Source of the DNA: Herbiconiux sp.
GTDB taxonomy: Bacteria > Actinomycetota > Actinomycetes > Actinomycetales > Microbacteriaceae
Assembly (NCBI RefSeq): GCF_004297105.1
Contig: NZ_SCVE01000014.1
Location: forward strand, 1-64,000
DNA: 64,000 bases
Direction of reading: 5' to 3'
Made by a program: the position numbers and the translations under genes. Of the stretch, positions 18,828-28,286 are shown piece by piece (the stretch's first letter is position 1; every line of letters begins with the position of its first letter). The notes beneath the pieces are model-generated. The model was not told the origin of the DNA, did not search any database, and was given only the letters and a program-made list of their open reading frames with translations.

Positions 18828-20506
18828 TGGCCGACGACATCGCAGCAGGCAGCGAACTGCACGGCACCGGCATCGGCCGTGGCATCGCCACGGGACCCGT
18901 GCTCCGGATGCCCGACCCTCTCCCCGAGCCCGAGGAGACCACGAGCACCCTCACCGCCGACGCCGAGAAGGAGCGCGCCCGCGCCTCGCTCGCGGCCACC
19001 GCGGCGATCATCCGTCACCGAGGCGAACGTGCCGGCGGCTCGGCGAAAGACGTGCTCGAGGCTCAGGCTTTCATGGCCGAGGACCCCACGCTCATCGACG
19101 ACGTCGGTGCGCGCATCGATGCGGGTAAGACGGCCGAGCGCGCCGTCTACGAGGCCTTCGCCGCCTTCCGCGACCTGCTCGTGAGCATGGGCGGCTACAT
19201 GGGCGAACGCGCCACCGACCTCGACGACGTCTCGCAGCGCGTGGTCGCCCACCTCCGTGGCGTGGCCGCCCCGGGTGTGCCCGACCCCGACTACCCGTTC
19301 GTGCTGGTGGCCCGCGACCTCGCCCCGGCCGACACGGCACTGCTCGATCTCGACAAGGTGCTCGCCCTCGTGACGAGCGACGGCGGCCCCACCTCGCACA
19401 CCGCCATCCTGGCCCGTGAGAAGTCGATCGTGGCAATCGTGGGCGTGCAGGATGCGCTGCGGCTCACCGACGGCACCGACGTGATCGTGGATGCCTCGAC
19501 CGGCTCCGTGTCGGTCGGTCCGAGCGACGCCGATCGCGCAGCGGCAGCGGCCAAGGCCGAGGAGATCAAAGCCGCGCGTAGCTCAGCCACCGGCCCGGGC
19601 GCTCTCGCCGACGGTACCCTCGTGCCCCTGCTCGCCAACCTCGGCTCGGCCGATGGCGCGGCGGATGCGCTCGCAAAGGGGGCCGAGGGAGTCGGCCTCT
19701 TCCGCACCGAGTTCCTCTTCCTCGACTCCTCCACCGCGCCGACGGTCGAAGACCAGAAGGCACAGTACGTGCGCCTGCTCCAAGCCTTCGCCGGCAAGAA
19801 GGTGGTCGTTCGCGCCCTGGATGCGGGGGCCGACAAGCCACTCAGCTTCCTCAACGACGCCCCCGAGGAGAACCCGGCTCTCGGGCTCCGCGGTCTGCGA
19901 GCCCTGCGGGCGAACGAGCCGATCCTGCGCGACCAGCTCATGGCGCTCGCCGCCGCCGATGCGGAGACCGACGCGGAGGTGTGGGTGATGGCACCCATGG
20001 TGTCCACCGTGGAGGAGACGCGCTACTTCACGACACTCGCTCGCCAGCTCGGACTCAAGACAGCCGGTGTCATGGTGGAGGTGCCGTCATCCGCTCTTCT
20101 GGCCGACCGCATCCTCGCCGATGCCGACTTCGCCTCGATCGGCACCAACGACCTCACCCAGTACACGCTGGCGGCTGACCGCCTGCTCGGCTCGGTGGCG
20201 TCGTTCCAGGACCCGTGGCATCCAGCGGTGCTCAAGCTCGTGGGCGAGGTCGGCAAGGCCGGCAAGGCGATCGGCAAGCCCGTCGGTATCTGTGGCGAGG
20301 CGGCGGCCGATCCGCTTCTCGCTGTGGTGCTCGTGGGCCTCGGAGCGACCACCCTCTCGATGTCGCCGTCGGCTCTCGCCGACGTGCGTGCTGAACTCGC
20401 GCGTTTCACGCTCGAGGACGCCCAGCGTTTCGCCGAGCTCGCTCTCTCGGCGAACAGCGCGATCGAGGCGCGGGGCGCGGTCACTGCGGCCGCGGCCGGC
20501 GCCTGA
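18827..20506 (+). CDS. ptsI: PTS enzyme I (phosphoenolpyruvate-protein phosphotransferase)
   Basis: 559 residues from the ATG in the TGATG overlap with ptsH (GTG at 18824 would add one residue). The phosphohistidine is His191 in SDGGPTSHTAILARE. The C-terminal PEP-binding barrel has GVGLFRTEFLFLD, ASIGTNDLTQYTLAADR and the active Cys in GICGEAAADP. It starts the PTS phosphorelay. An Ala-rich tail ends the protein. An 82-nt gap with nothing recognisable separates it from mtlA. Confidence 0.95.
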   Translation: MADDIAAGSELHGTGIGRGIATGPVLRMPDPLPEPEETTSTLTADAEKERARASLAATAAIIRHRGERAGGSAKDVLEAQAFMAEDPTLIDDVGARIDAGKTAERAVYEAFAAFRDLLVSMGGYMGERATDLDDVSQRVVAHLRGVAAPGVPDPDYPFVLVARDLAPADTALLDLDKVLALVTSDGGPTSHTAILAREKSIVAIVGVQDALRLTDGTDVIVDASTGSVSVGPSDADRAAAAAKAEEIKAARSSATGPGALADGTLVPLLANLGSADGAADALAKGAEGVGLFRTEFLFLDSSTAPTVEDQKAQYVRLLQAFAGKKVVVRALDAGADKPLSFLNDAPEENPALGLRGLRALRANEPILRDQLMALAAADAETDAEVWVMAPMVSTVEETRYFTTLARQLGLKTAGVMVEVPSSALLADRILADADFASIGTNDLTQYTLAADRLLGSVASFQDPWHPAVLKLVGEVGKAGKAIGKPVGICGEAAADPLLAVVLVGLGATTLSMSPSALADVRAELARFTLEDAQRFAELALSANSAIEARGAVTAAAAGA

Positions 20507-20588
20507 CGCACCACCCTCAGCCCCGGCTGAACCTGCACCACACCGCTCATTCCTACAACCCCGAGAACACAGAAACGGAGAAGCCGTC

Positions 20589-22184
20589 ATGACAACGACG
20601 TCAGAAACCAAGGCCTCAGGAGGTGGGGCCCGTGTGCGCGTTCAGCGCTTCGGCACCTTCCTCTCCGGAATGGTCATGCCCAACATCCCCGCGTTCATCG
20701 CGTGGGGTCTGATCACCAGCCTCTTCATCGCCACCGGATGGCTGCCGAACGGCATCCTCGGCGGCTTCGGCAACGCCGACATCATCGGCTGGCAGGGGGC
20801 GGCGACGTCGCTGGCCCAGGCGGATGACGGAACGACGTTCACGCAGTACGTCGGACTCGTCTCGCCGATGATCACCTACCTGCTGCCCTTGCTCATCGCC
20901 AACACCGGTGGCCGCATGGTCTACGGTGCGCGAGGCGGCGTGGTGGGAACCATCGCCACGATGGGTGTCATCGTCGGCGCCTCGGTGCCGATGTTCATCG
21001 GTGCCATGATCATGGGCCCGCTGGGCGCGTGGCTGATCAAGAAGATCGACAGCATCTGGGCCGGCAAGATCAAGGCCGGGTTCGAGATGCTGGTCGACAA
21101 CTTCTCGGCAGGTATCCTCGGCTTCATCCTGGCCGTGGCCGGATTCTTCGGCATCGCCCCCGTCATCGAGGTTCTGTCGAAGGCGCTCGAGGGCGCGGTC
21201 AACTGGCTCGTCACCCTGGGGCTCCTGCCCCTGGCCTCGATCCTGGTCGAGCCGGGCAAGGTGCTGTTCCTCAACAACGCCATCAACCACGGCGTCTTCA
21301 CACCGCTCGGCGTGCAGCAGGTGGCCGAGCAGGGCAAGTCGATCCTGTTCCTCATCGAGGCGAACCCCGGCCCGGGCCTCGGTATCCTGCTCGCGTTCTC
21401 GATCTTCGGCATCGGGCTGGCCCGGGCCAGCGCTCCCGGCGCGATCATCATCCAGTTCTTCGGCGGTATCCACGAGATCTACTTCCCCTACGTGCTGTCG
21501 AAGCCCCTCACCATCCTCGCCGCCATCGCCGGTGGCGCGACCGGTGTCGCCGTGAACGTGCTCTTCAACTCCGGATTGCGCGCACCGGCCTCGCCGGGCA
21601 GCATCATCGCCGTGCTCATCCAGACCGCGCCGGACAGCTATGTGGGCGTGCTGCTCTCGGTGCTGCTCTCCGCGACGGTGTCGTTCCTCGTGGCGTCGAT
21701 CATCCTCCGGGCCAGCCGCAAGCGCGACCTCGCCCGTGGTGAGACCGGCGACCTGTCGACGGCCATCGCGCAGACCACCGCCAACAAGGGCAAGGAGAGC
21801 TCGGTGCTCGGCACCCTCTCGGCCGAGGGCGTGCCCGCGGGCGACGCCGAGGCCGTGGCCGAGCAGACCTCGCTGCTCACCGACACCCGCAGGATCACGA
21901 ACATCGTGTTCGCCTGCGACGCGGGAATGGGATCGAGCGCCATGGGAGCATCCGTGCTCCGGAATAAGATCAAGAAGGCCGGCATCGAGGGTGTGACCGT
22001 CGTGAACAAGGCGATCGCGAACCTCGAAGACGATGTCGACCTCGTGATCACGCAGCGTGAGCTCACGCCGCGCGCTCAGGAGAAGACGCCGAGCGCCGAG
22101 CACGTGTCGGTGGACAACTTCATGAACAGCCCTCGATACGAAGAGGTCGTCGAGAAGCTGAAGGAACAGAGCGCCGCCAACTAG
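20589..22184 (+). CDS. mtlA: PTS mannitol permease EIICB
   Basis: 531 residues. Start is the ATG after ACGGAG; upstream in-frame sequence overlaps ptsI. The EIIC domain (about 15-345) is hydrophobic with GMVMPNIPAFIAWGLIT, the NHGVFTPLG motif and the GGIHEIYFPYV motif, which contacts mannitol. A linker follows, then EIIB with Cys443 in ACDAGMGSSAMG. The EIIA domain found at the C-terminus of E. coli MtlA is a separate protein, encoded next. Transports mannitol as mannitol-1-phosphate. Confidence 0.96.
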   Translation: MTTTSETKASGGGARVRVQRFGTFLSGMVMPNIPAFIAWGLITSLFIATGWLPNGILGGFGNADIIGWQGAATSLAQADDGTTFTQYVGLVSPMITYLLPLLIANTGGRMVYGARGGVVGTIATMGVIVGASVPMFIGAMIMGPLGAWLIKKIDSIWAGKIKAGFEMLVDNFSAGILGFILAVAGFFGIAPVIEVLSKALEGAVNWLVTLGLLPLASILVEPGKVLFLNNAINHGVFTPLGVQQVAEQGKSILFLIEANPGPGLGILLAFSIFGIGLARASAPGAIIIQFFGGIHEIYFPYVLSKPLTILAAIAGGATGVAVNVLFNSGLRAPASPGSIIAVLIQTAPDSYVGVLLSVLLSATVSFLVASIILRASRKRDLARGETGDLSTAIAQTTANKGKESSVLGTLSAEGVPAGDAEAVAEQTSLLTDTRRITNIVFACDAGMGSSAMGASVLRNKIKKAGIEGVTVVNKAIANLEDDVDLVITQRELTPRAQEKTPSAEHVSVDNFMNSPRYEEVVEKLKEQSAAN

Positions 22185-22208
22185 GCGACGCGAGAGAGGG
22201 AGAACCCC

Positions 22209-22640
22209 ATGGCCGTTCTGGAACCGTCGCAGATCCGCATGAGTGGAACTGCGGGCACCAAGGAGGAGGCGATCGCCGAGGCGAGCGCCATCCTGGTGGC
22301 CGCCGGTGCTGTCGCACCCGAGTACCTGGACTACATGCTCCAGCGCGAGGAGACGGTCTCGACGTACATGGGGAACTTCCTCGCGATCCCGCACGGCACG
22401 AACGAGGGCAAGGACACGATCATCGCGTCGGCGCTCTCGTTCGTGCGGTACGACGAGCCCCTCGACTGGGGTGGCGAAGAGGTGCGCTTCGTGGTGGGCA
22501 TCGCCGGGAAAGACGGCGGCCACATGGAGATCCTCACCAAGATCGCCATCGTCTTCAGCGACGACGACGAGGTGGCGAAGCTCCTCGCCGCCGGCACGCC
22601 CGACGAGGTGCTCGCCATCCTCGGCGACATCAACGACTAA
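22209..22640 (+). CDS. mtlF: PTS mannitol EIIA
   Basis: 143 residues. Phospho-His62 lies in NFLAIPHGTNEGKD, and the fold matches fructose/mannitol EIIA. It passes phosphate from HPr to the EIIB domain of MtlA. RBS GAGAGGGAGAA. Sits between mtlA and mtlD, 24 and 18 nt apart. Confidence 0.96.
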   Translation: MAVLEPSQIRMSGTAGTKEEAIAEASAILVAAGAVAPEYLDYMLQREETVSTYMGNFLAIPHGTNEGKDTIIASALSFVRYDEPLDWGGEEVRFVVGIAGKDGGHMEILTKIAIVFSDDDEVAKLLAAGTPDEVLAILGDIND

Positions 22641-22658
22641 TACCTGAAAGCGGACATC

Positions 22659-23804
22659 ATGAAGGCAGTTCATTTCGGAGCGGGCAACATCGGCCGCGGG
22701 TTCGTGGGGCTCATCCTGCACGAGGCCGGCTACGAGGTGGTCTTCGCCGATGTGAACGCCGAACTGATCGACGCGCTCGCCGCCTCGTCGAGCTATGCGG
22801 TGCACGCCGTGGGGGAGGATGCCTCCACCACCACGGTCACCGGATACCGCGCTCTCAACAGCGGCAGTGATGAAGACGCGGTGGTGGCCGAGATCGCCAC
22901 CGCCGACATCGTCACCACCGCGGTGGGTCCGAACATCCTGAAGTTCGTGGCTCCCGTGATCGCCCGAGCGCTCTCGGCGCGCAGCGCGGCCTTGCCGCCG
23001 CTCGTGGTGATGGCGTGCGAGAACGCCATCAACGCCACCGACGTGCTGAAGGGCGAGATCGCCGGTCGCCTCGGCGACGAACCTGAGGCACTCGCGAAGG
23101 GCGTGTTCGCGAACACCGCCGTCGACCGCATCGTGCCGAACCAGGCTCCGGATGCGGGCCTCGATGTGACGGTGGAGGACTTCTTCGAGTGGGCCATCGA
23201 GTCGGGGCCCTTCGGAGACGCGACTCCCGACATCCCGCTCGCGCACTTCGTACCCGATCTGGCTCCCTACATCGAGCGCAAGCTCTTCACGGTGAACACC
23301 GGCCACGCCACTGTGGCGTACCACGGCTGGGTCGAGGGCGCGACGACGCTCGCCGATGCACTGGCCATCCCCGAGGTGTTCACCGAGGTGAAGGCGGTGC
23401 TCGAGGAGACGAAGGCGCTGCTCGTGGCGAAGCACGAGTTCGACCCCGCCGTGCAGGAGGCGTACCTGGAGAAGAACCTGGTGCGCTTCGCGAATCCCTA
23501 TCTCACCGACACCCCGGAGCGCGTGGGTCGTCAGCCGCTCCGCAAGATCAGCCGCCACGAGCGTTTCATCGGCCCTGCCGCCGAGCTCGCCGAGCGGGGG
23601 CTGCCGACGGCGGCGCTGCTTCGAGCGGTACGCTCCGCGCTGCGGTTCGACGCGCCGAGCGACCCGCAGACCGCCGAACTCGCCGAGCTGCTCTCCTCCT
23701 CCACTCCGGAGGAGTTCGCGGAGCGGGCCTGCGGCATCGAGCCGTCACATCCGCTGTTCGCCGACCTCGTGGGCACTATACGATCCGTGGAGTCATTCCG
23801 CTGA
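22659..23804 (+). CDS. mtlD: Mannitol-1-phosphate 5-dehydrogenase
   Basis: 381 residues. It oxidises mannitol-1-phosphate to fructose-6-phosphate with NAD+. The Rossmann start [17 protein letters not shown], the [11 protein letters not shown] motif and the catalytic [16 protein letters not shown] lysine/His region are all present. Last gene of the mannitol operon; its stop overlaps the start of the infA promoter region. Confidence 0.95.
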   Translation: MKAVHFGAGNIGRGFVGLILHEAGYEVVFADVNAELIDALAASSSYAVHAVGEDASTTTVTGYRALNSGSDEDAVVAEIATADIVTTAVGPNILKFVAPVIARALSARSAALPPLVVMACENAINATDVLKGEIAGRLGDEPEALAKGVFANTAVDRIVPNQAPDAGLDVTVEDFFEWAIESGPFGDATPDIPLAHFVPDLAPYIERKLFTVNTGHATVAYHGWVEGATTLADALAIPEVFTEVKAVLEETKALLVAKHEFDPAVQEAYLEKNLVRFANPYLTDTPERVGRQPLRKISRHERFIGPAAELAERGLPTAALLRAVRSALRFDAPSDPQTAELAELLSSSTPEEFAERACGIEPSHPLFADLVGTIRSVESFR

Positions 23805-23833
23805 TTGCGCCCGGGCGTTTCTTAGCGTAAGCT
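23805..23833 (+). promoter_or_regulatory. Putative promoter of infA and the alpha operon
   Basis: TTGCGC (23805-23810), 17 bp, TAAGCT (23828-23833). It begins right after the mtlD stop. Start of transcription near 23840 gives a leader of about 75 nt before infA. Its presence fits the break in the ribosomal cluster: infA can no longer be read from map. Confidence 0.6.
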
Positions 23834-23914
23834 CGATCTTTGGTGTTTTCGGCCCATTTTCGTGTGCCGATTCTCCGCACGACCAGCACAGACTACTTGA
23901 GTGACAGTGAGGCT

Positions 23915-24136
23915 ATGGCCAAAAAAGACGGTGTAATCGAGATCGAGGGCGCAGTCGTCGAGGCTCTCCCGAACGCTATGTTCCGGGTGGAATTGACGAA
24001 CGGCCACAAGGTCCTTGCCCATATTTCGGGCAAGATGCGTCAGCACTACATCCGCATCCTCCCCGAGGACCGCGTGATCGTGGAGTTGAGCCCCTACGAC
24101 CTCACCCGTGGCCGGATCGTCTACCGCTACAAGTAG
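23915..24136 (+). CDS. infA: Translation initiation factor IF-1
   Basis: 73 residues, [20 protein letters not shown] to [13 protein letters not shown], a single OB fold of canonical length. It blocks the A site during initiation. Start is the ATG after GTGAGG; an in-frame extension upstream lies in the leader. Confidence 0.97.
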   Translation: MAKKDGVIEIEGAVVEALPNAMFRVELTNGHKVLAHISGKMRQHYIRILPEDRVIVELSPYDLTRGRIVYRYK

Positions 24137-24219
24137 ACCCCTAGAAATAGGTCGCTGCTGGAAAGTAACGGCCTCGCGGCGTTCTGCGAGGTACGAGGAC
24201 AGCGAAGAGAGAAAAAACA

Positions 24220-24336
24220 ATGAAGGTCAACCCCAGCGTCAAGCCCATGTGCGAGCACTGCCGCGTGATCCGTCGTAACGGTCGCGTCATGGTGATCTGC
24301 AAGAGCAACCCGCGTCACAAGCAGCGCCAGGGCTAA
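24220..24336 (+). CDS. rpmJ: Ribosomal protein L36 (bL36), zinc-binding form
   Basis: 38 residues, [20 protein letters not shown] and then [18 protein letters not shown]. The zinc ligands Cys11, Cys14, Cys27 and His33 are all present, so this is the C+ type. RBS GAAGAGAG upstream. The usual neighbour between infA and rpsM. Confidence 0.97.
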   Translation: MKVNPSVKPMCEHCRVIRRNGRVMVICKSNPRHKQRQG

Positions 24337-24373
24337 TCGCCCTCGCCCTGTGCGAGACAACTGAATACAGATA

Positions 24374-24447
24374 GGCAGTGCCAGAAGCCGCCCGGTTCGT
24401 CCGGGCGGTGGACACCCCCGGTTGGAGGCCGGAGCACAGGCACTGTC
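24374..24447 (+). promoter_or_regulatory. Structured leader in front of rpsM
   Basis: GGCAGTGCC (24374-24382) pairs with GGCACTGTC (24439-24447), 9 bp with one G-T. It encloses a strong hairpin, CCGCCCGG-TTCGT-CCGGGCGG (24388-24408), and a small CCGG/CCGG element after it. The structure ends 34 nt before rpsM. No U-tract follows. A ribosomal-protein binding site is an inference. Confidence 0.5.
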
Positions 24448-24481
24448 CCACACCTCCACTCATCAACAGGAGATAGCCACA

Positions 24482-24859
24482 ATGGCACGTCTAGCAGGAG
24501 TTGACATTCCCCGCGACAAGCGCGTGGAAGTTGCCCTCACGTACATCTACGGGGTCGGCCGCACGCGCGCGCTGAAGACCCTCGCCGACACCGAGATCTC
24601 CGGAGACATCCGGGTCAAGGATCTGAGCGACGACCAGCTGGTCGCTCTCCGCGACTACATCGAGGGCAACTACAAGGTGGAGGGTGACCTCCGCCGTGAG
24701 GTCGCCGCCGACATCCGCCGCAAGGTCGAGATCGGCTCCTACGAGGGCGTTCGCCACCGCAAGGGCCTCCCCGTGCGCGGACAGCGCACCAAGACCAACG
24801 CTCGCACCCGCAAGGGCCCGAAGCGCACCGTCGCCGGCAAGAAGAAGGCCGGCCGCTAA
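24482..24859 (+). CDS. rpsM: Ribosomal protein S13 (uS13)
   Basis: 125 residues. [26 protein letters not shown] and the basic [24 protein letters not shown] tail are canonical. In the 30S head, contacts P-site tRNA and bridges to L5. Start is the ATG after AGGAGATAGCCACA; an upstream in-frame extension would lie in the leader. Confidence 0.98.
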   Translation: MARLAGVDIPRDKRVEVALTYIYGVGRTRALKTLADTEISGDIRVKDLSDDQLVALRDYIEGNYKVEGDLRREVAADIRRKVEIGSYEGVRHRKGLPVRGQRTKTNARTRKGPKRTVAGKKKAGR

Positions 24860-24893
24860 GCGCGCCGACTGACCAGGATTCCAGGAGATATAT

Positions 24894-25292
24894 ATGGCAA
24901 CCCCCAAGTCGGCCGTTCGCAAGCCGCGCAAGAAAGAGAAGAAGAACGTCGCCGTGGGCCAGGCCCACATCAAGTCGACCTTCAACAACACCATCGTGTC
25001 GATCACCGACACCACCGGTGCCGTCATCAGCTGGGCCTCCTCGGGTGGCGTCGGCTTCAAGGGCTCGCGCAAGTCGACCCCGTTCGCCGCGCAGCTCGCT
25101 GCCGAGTCGGCCGCGCGCCAGGCTCAGGAGCACGGCATGAAGAAGGTCGACGTGTTCGTGAAGGGTCCCGGCTCCGGCCGCGAGACCGCGATCCGCTCGC
25201 TCCAGGCCGCCGGCCTCGAGGTGGGCTCGATCAACGACGTGACCCCGCAGGCGCACAACGGATGCCGCCCGCCCAAGCGTCGCCGCGTCTAG
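24894..25292 (+). CDS. rpsK: Ribosomal protein S11 (uS11)
   Basis: 132 residues. [18 protein letters not shown] and the C-terminal [17 protein letters not shown] are diagnostic; it lines the mRNA exit region (platform). The gene usually next in this operon, rpsD (S4), is absent, and rpoA follows after a 176-nt structured gap. Confidence 0.98.
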   Translation: MATPKSAVRKPRKKEKKNVAVGQAHIKSTFNNTIVSITDTTGAVISWASSGGVGFKGSRKSTPFAAQLAAESAARQAQEHGMKKVDVFVKGPGSGRETAIRSLQAAGLEVGSINDVTPQAHNGCRPPKRRRV

Positions 25293-25310
25293 CGCTTATT
25301 GCGCCTCGAA

Positions 25311-25379
25311 TCCCGCGGGCGTCCTGATGGACGACCGCGGGACTCGGCGTAGGTGCTGAAGACGGGCCTTGCAGCCCGT
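25311..25379 (+). promoter_or_regulatory. Two hairpins in the rpsK-rpoA gap
   Basis: Hairpin 1: TCCCGCGG/CCGCGGGA (25311-25318, 25335-25342) continued by CGTCC/GGACG around a TGAT loop, with one G-A mismatch. Hairpin 2: ACGGGC-CTTGCA-GCCCGT (25362-25379). Neither is followed by a U-tract. They occupy the place where rpsD normally sits. Possible partial terminator, processing site or leader for rpoA. Confidence 0.5.
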
Positions 25380-25468
25380 GGCGGTACTTGCTCCTTCACT
25401 TCTTCTCACAACTCAATACCTCGTCACGTGAGTGTCATATAGCGGACACTCAGCCGAAAGGAATAACA

Positions 25469-26458
25469 GTGCTCATTGCACAGCGCCCCACCCTCACCGA
25501 GGAGAACATCTCGGAGTTCCGCTCGCGGTTCGTCATCGAGCCGCTGGAGCCCGGCTTCGGCTACACCCTCGGCAACTCGCTCCGCCGTACGCTTCTGTCG
25601 TCGATCCCCGGTGCTGCTGTCACGAGCATCCGTCTCGATGGCGTGCTGCACGAGTTCAGCACCATCCCGGGTGTGAAGGAAGACGTCACCGAGATCATCC
25701 TCAACGTGAAGGGCCTCGTCGTCTCCTCGGAGCACGATGAGCCGATCACCGCCTACCTGCGCAAGCACGCGTCGGGCGAGGTCACCGCGGCCGACATCTC
25801 GGCTCCGGCCGGTGTGGAGATCCACAACCCCGACCTGGTCATCGCCACGCTCAACGACAAGGCGAAGTTCGAGCTCGAGCTCATCATCGAGCGCGGGCGC
25901 GGCTACGTCTCGGCCACCCAGAACCGCAGCGAGTTCTCCGAGGCCGGGCAGATCCCGATCGACTCGATCTACTCGCCCGTGCTCAAGGTGACCTACCGCG
26001 TCGAGGCCACCCGTGCCGGTGAGCGCACCGACTTCGACCGCCTCGTGGTCGATGTCGAGACGAAGCCGGCCATCACGCCGCGCGACGCCATCGCATCCGC
26101 CGGTCGCACCCTCACCGAGCTGTTCGGTCTGGCCCGTGAGCTCAACTCGGCAGCCGAGGGCATCGAGATCGGCCCCGCGCCGGTCGATGCCGTTCTGTCG
26201 TCGGAGCTCTCGGTTCCGATCGAAGACCTCGACCTGTCGGTGCGCTCGTACAACTGCCTCAAGCGCGAGGGCATCAACACCGTCTCCGAGCTGGTCGCCC
26301 TCTCGGAGACGCAGCTCATGAACATCCGCAACTTCGGACAGAAGTCGGTCGATGAGGTGAAGGACAAGCTCGTCGAGCTCGGTCTCTCGCTGAAGGACAC
26401 CGTTCCCGGTTTCGACGGCGCCCACTTCTACGGCGGATATGACGACGAGAACGCCTGA
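25469..26458 (+). CDS. rpoA: RNA polymerase alpha subunit
   Basis: 329 residues from GTG at 25469 (RBS GAAAGGA). The N-terminal dimerisation domain (about 1-225) has [24 protein letters not shown]. The C-terminal domain (about 245-310) has [20 protein letters not shown] and [18 protein letters not shown] for UP-element and activator contacts. It nucleates RNA polymerase assembly. An in-frame stretch upstream of the GTG lies in the leader. Confidence 0.98.
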   Translation: MLIAQRPTLTEENISEFRSRFVIEPLEPGFGYTLGNSLRRTLLSSIPGAAVTSIRLDGVLHEFSTIPGVKEDVTEIILNVKGLVVSSEHDEPITAYLRKHASGEVTAADISAPAGVEIHNPDLVIATLNDKAKFELELIIERGRGYVSATQNRSEFSEAGQIPIDSIYSPVLKVTYRVEATRAGERTDFDRLVVDVETKPAITPRDAIASAGRTLTELFGLARELNSAAEGIEIGPAPVDAVLSSELSVPIEDLDLSVRSYNCLKREGINTVSELVALSETQLMNIRNFGQKSVDEVKDKLVELGLSLKDTVPGFDGAHFYGGYDDENA

Positions 26459-26514
26459 CGTTCTCTCGTTCCGCTGATCAACCCGACCAACTGACCCACA
26501 CCTGGAGATAAGAA

Positions 26515-27072
26515 ATGCCCAAGCCAACCAAGGGACCCCGTCTCGGCGGCGGACCGGCGCACGAGCGCCTGCTCCTCGCCAACCTGGCTGCTGCCCTGTT
26601 CACGCACAAGAGCATCAAGACGACCGAGACCAAGGCCAAGCGGATGCGTCCGCTGACCGAGCGTCTCATCACGTTCGCCAAGCGCGGAGACCTGCACGCT
26701 CGTCGTCGGGTTCTCGGCATCATCGGCGACAAGGCCGTCGTGCACGAGCTCTTCACCGAGATCGCTCCGCTCATGGCAGAGCGTGAGGGCGGCTACACCC
26801 GCATCACCAAGCTCGGCTTCCGCAAGGGCGACAACGCCCCCATGGTGCAGATCGAGCTCGTTCTCGAGCCCGTCGTGGCCAAGAAGAAGAGCACCAAGTC
26901 GGCTCCGGCCGCCGCGGCTGCTCCTGTCGAGGAGGCTCCGGTCGAGGCCGAGGCTCCTGAGGCAGAGACCGAGGAGGCTCCTGCAGAGGAGACCACCGAG
27001 GCTCCTGAGGCAGACGCTGCGGAGGCCGACGAGGCTCCCGAGGCCGACGCCGAGGAGAAGGACGCCAAGTAG
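26515..27072 (+). CDS. rplQ: Ribosomal protein L17 (bL17) with an acidic C-terminal extension
   Basis: 185 residues. Residues 1-120 are normal L17 ([20 protein letters not shown], then [17 protein letters not shown]). Residues 121-185 are a low-complexity Glu/Ala/Pro tail ([18 protein letters not shown]) not present in E. coli L17. Last gene of the alpha operon; a strong terminator follows. Confidence 0.97.
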   Translation: MPKPTKGPRLGGGPAHERLLLANLAAALFTHKSIKTTETKAKRMRPLTERLITFAKRGDLHARRRVLGIIGDKAVVHELFTEIAPLMAEREGGYTRITKLGFRKGDNAPMVQIELVLEPVVAKKKSTKSAPAAAAAPVEEAPVEAEAPEAETEEAPAEETTEAPEADAAEADEAPEADAEEKDAK

Positions 27073-27090
27073 GCTCCGACCCGCACTGCA

Positions 27091-27127
27091 CGAAGGCCCC
27101 GCATCCGAGAGGATGACGGGGCCTTCG
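27091..27127 (+). terminator. Terminator of the alpha operon
   Basis: CGAAGGCCCCG (27091-27101) pairs with CGGGGCCTTCG (27117-27127). Inside, CATCC-GAGA-GGATG adds 5 bp with one bulged A. Followed by TCGTCGTTT-like sequence. 19 nt after the rplQ stop. Confidence 0.88.
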
Positions 27128-27225
27128 TCGTTTCGCCTGTGCAGACGGAGGAGTTCTGGGGCGCAGGCGAATCGAGAAGGAACCTCGGAGCAGCTGAGCG
27201 AGAAACTCCTCCGTAAACTGGGGGT

Positions 27226-28107
27226 GTGAGTGCAGAGAGTGGGATGTGGCGCATCCGGCTCGACATCGCGTACGACGGCACCGACTTCTCGGGATGGGCC
27301 AGGCAGCCCGGGCTCCGCACTGTGCAAGGTGTGCTCGAGGAGACACTCGCCACCCTGTTCCGTCGGTATCCGCCGGCGCCGAGCGTGAACGTGGCCGGTC
27401 GCACGGATGCGGGTGTGCACGCCACGGGGCAGGTCGCGCACCTCGAACTCGACGACGCCCAGCTGCGAAGCCTGCGACGGCGCGGCGACGATGCGCGCAC
27501 CATGGCACCCGACGCTCTCGCCGTACTCCTCGGTCAGCGCATCAACGGCGTGCTGGGGGCGGATTCCGATGTGGTGGTGGCCTCTCGGCTCGCGCCGGCC
27601 GGGTTCGATGCCCGGTTCAGCGCCGTGTGGCGGCGCTACGAGTACCGGGTGAGCGACGCATCCGGCCTCCGCGACCCGCTGCTGCGGCGCACGACGGTGC
27701 GGCATCCGACCGTTCTCGATCTCGACGCGATGGATGCGGCGGCCCGCGCCCTCCTGGGGCTGCACGACTACGCCACGTTCTGCAAGCCACGACCGCATTC
27801 GACCACGATCCGAACGCTGCAGTCGTTCACCTGGCGCCGCGAGGCCGACGGAGTCCTGGTGGCCGCGCTGCAGGCGGATGCCTTCTGCCACAGCATGGTG
27901 AGGTCGCTGGTGGGTGTCACGGTGGGTGTCGGCGACGGATCGCTGACGGGCGACGACGTCGTACGGCTTCGAGATGCGCGGGCGCGCACGGGCGAGTTCC
28001 TCGTGATGCCCGCGAAGGGTCTCGTACTCACCGAGGTGGGCTACCCCGCCGATGCCGAACTCGCGGGCCGGGCGGAGCAGACGAGGGCGCGTCGGGAGCT
28101 CATTTGA
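27226..28107 (+). CDS. truA: tRNA pseudouridine(38-40) synthase TruA
   Basis: 293 residues. It converts U38-U40 of the anticodon arm to pseudouridine. The catalytic Asp is Asp61 in VAGRTDAGVHA; RLDIAYDGTDFSGWARQPG is the family start. GTG start; TAAACT (27214-27219) ends 6 nt before it and no SD is visible, so the mRNA is probably leaderless. Confidence 0.95.
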   Translation: MSAESGMWRIRLDIAYDGTDFSGWARQPGLRTVQGVLEETLATLFRRYPPAPSVNVAGRTDAGVHATGQVAHLELDDAQLRSLRRRGDDARTMAPDALAVLLGQRINGVLGADSDVVVASRLAPAGFDARFSAVWRRYEYRVSDASGLRDPLLRRTTVRHPTVLDLDAMDAAARALLGLHDYATFCKPRPHSTTIRTLQSFTWRREADGVLVAALQADAFCHSMVRSLVGVTVGVGDGSLTGDDVVRLRDARARTGEFLVMPAKGLVLTEVGYPADAELAGRAEQTRARRELI

Positions 28108-28132
28108 CCGGGAGAGTGGTATCGCGTAATCT
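28104..28132 (+). promoter_or_regulatory. Promoter of the rplM-rpsI operon
   Basis: TTGACC (28104-28109) overlaps the truA stop, and TAATCT (28127-28132) follows at exactly 17 bp. It is the closest match to the vegetative consensus in the window. The leader would be about 148 nt and contains the hairpin CCCAC-CGGA-GTGGG (28233-28246), 41 nt before rplM. Confidence 0.75.
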
Positions 28133-28286
28133 AGACCCTTGGTGTCCACGCCTCGTGCTGTTCACCCGTAGTTGAGCCCTCCATCGGATGCGTTCGCCCT
28201 GAGTCTGTCGATCTGACGGCGTCGGGAAAACGCCCACCGGAGTGGGATTCACGAACTCCTCACTCGAACAAGAAAGCAGCACTACT

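Noticed and set aside
20616..23558. 980-codon open frame on the minus strand across mtlA, mtlF and mtlD
   Set aside because: Antisense shadow in high-GC DNA: His/Arg/Asp-rich, no domain, no RBS, and it covers three well-supported genes on the plus strand.
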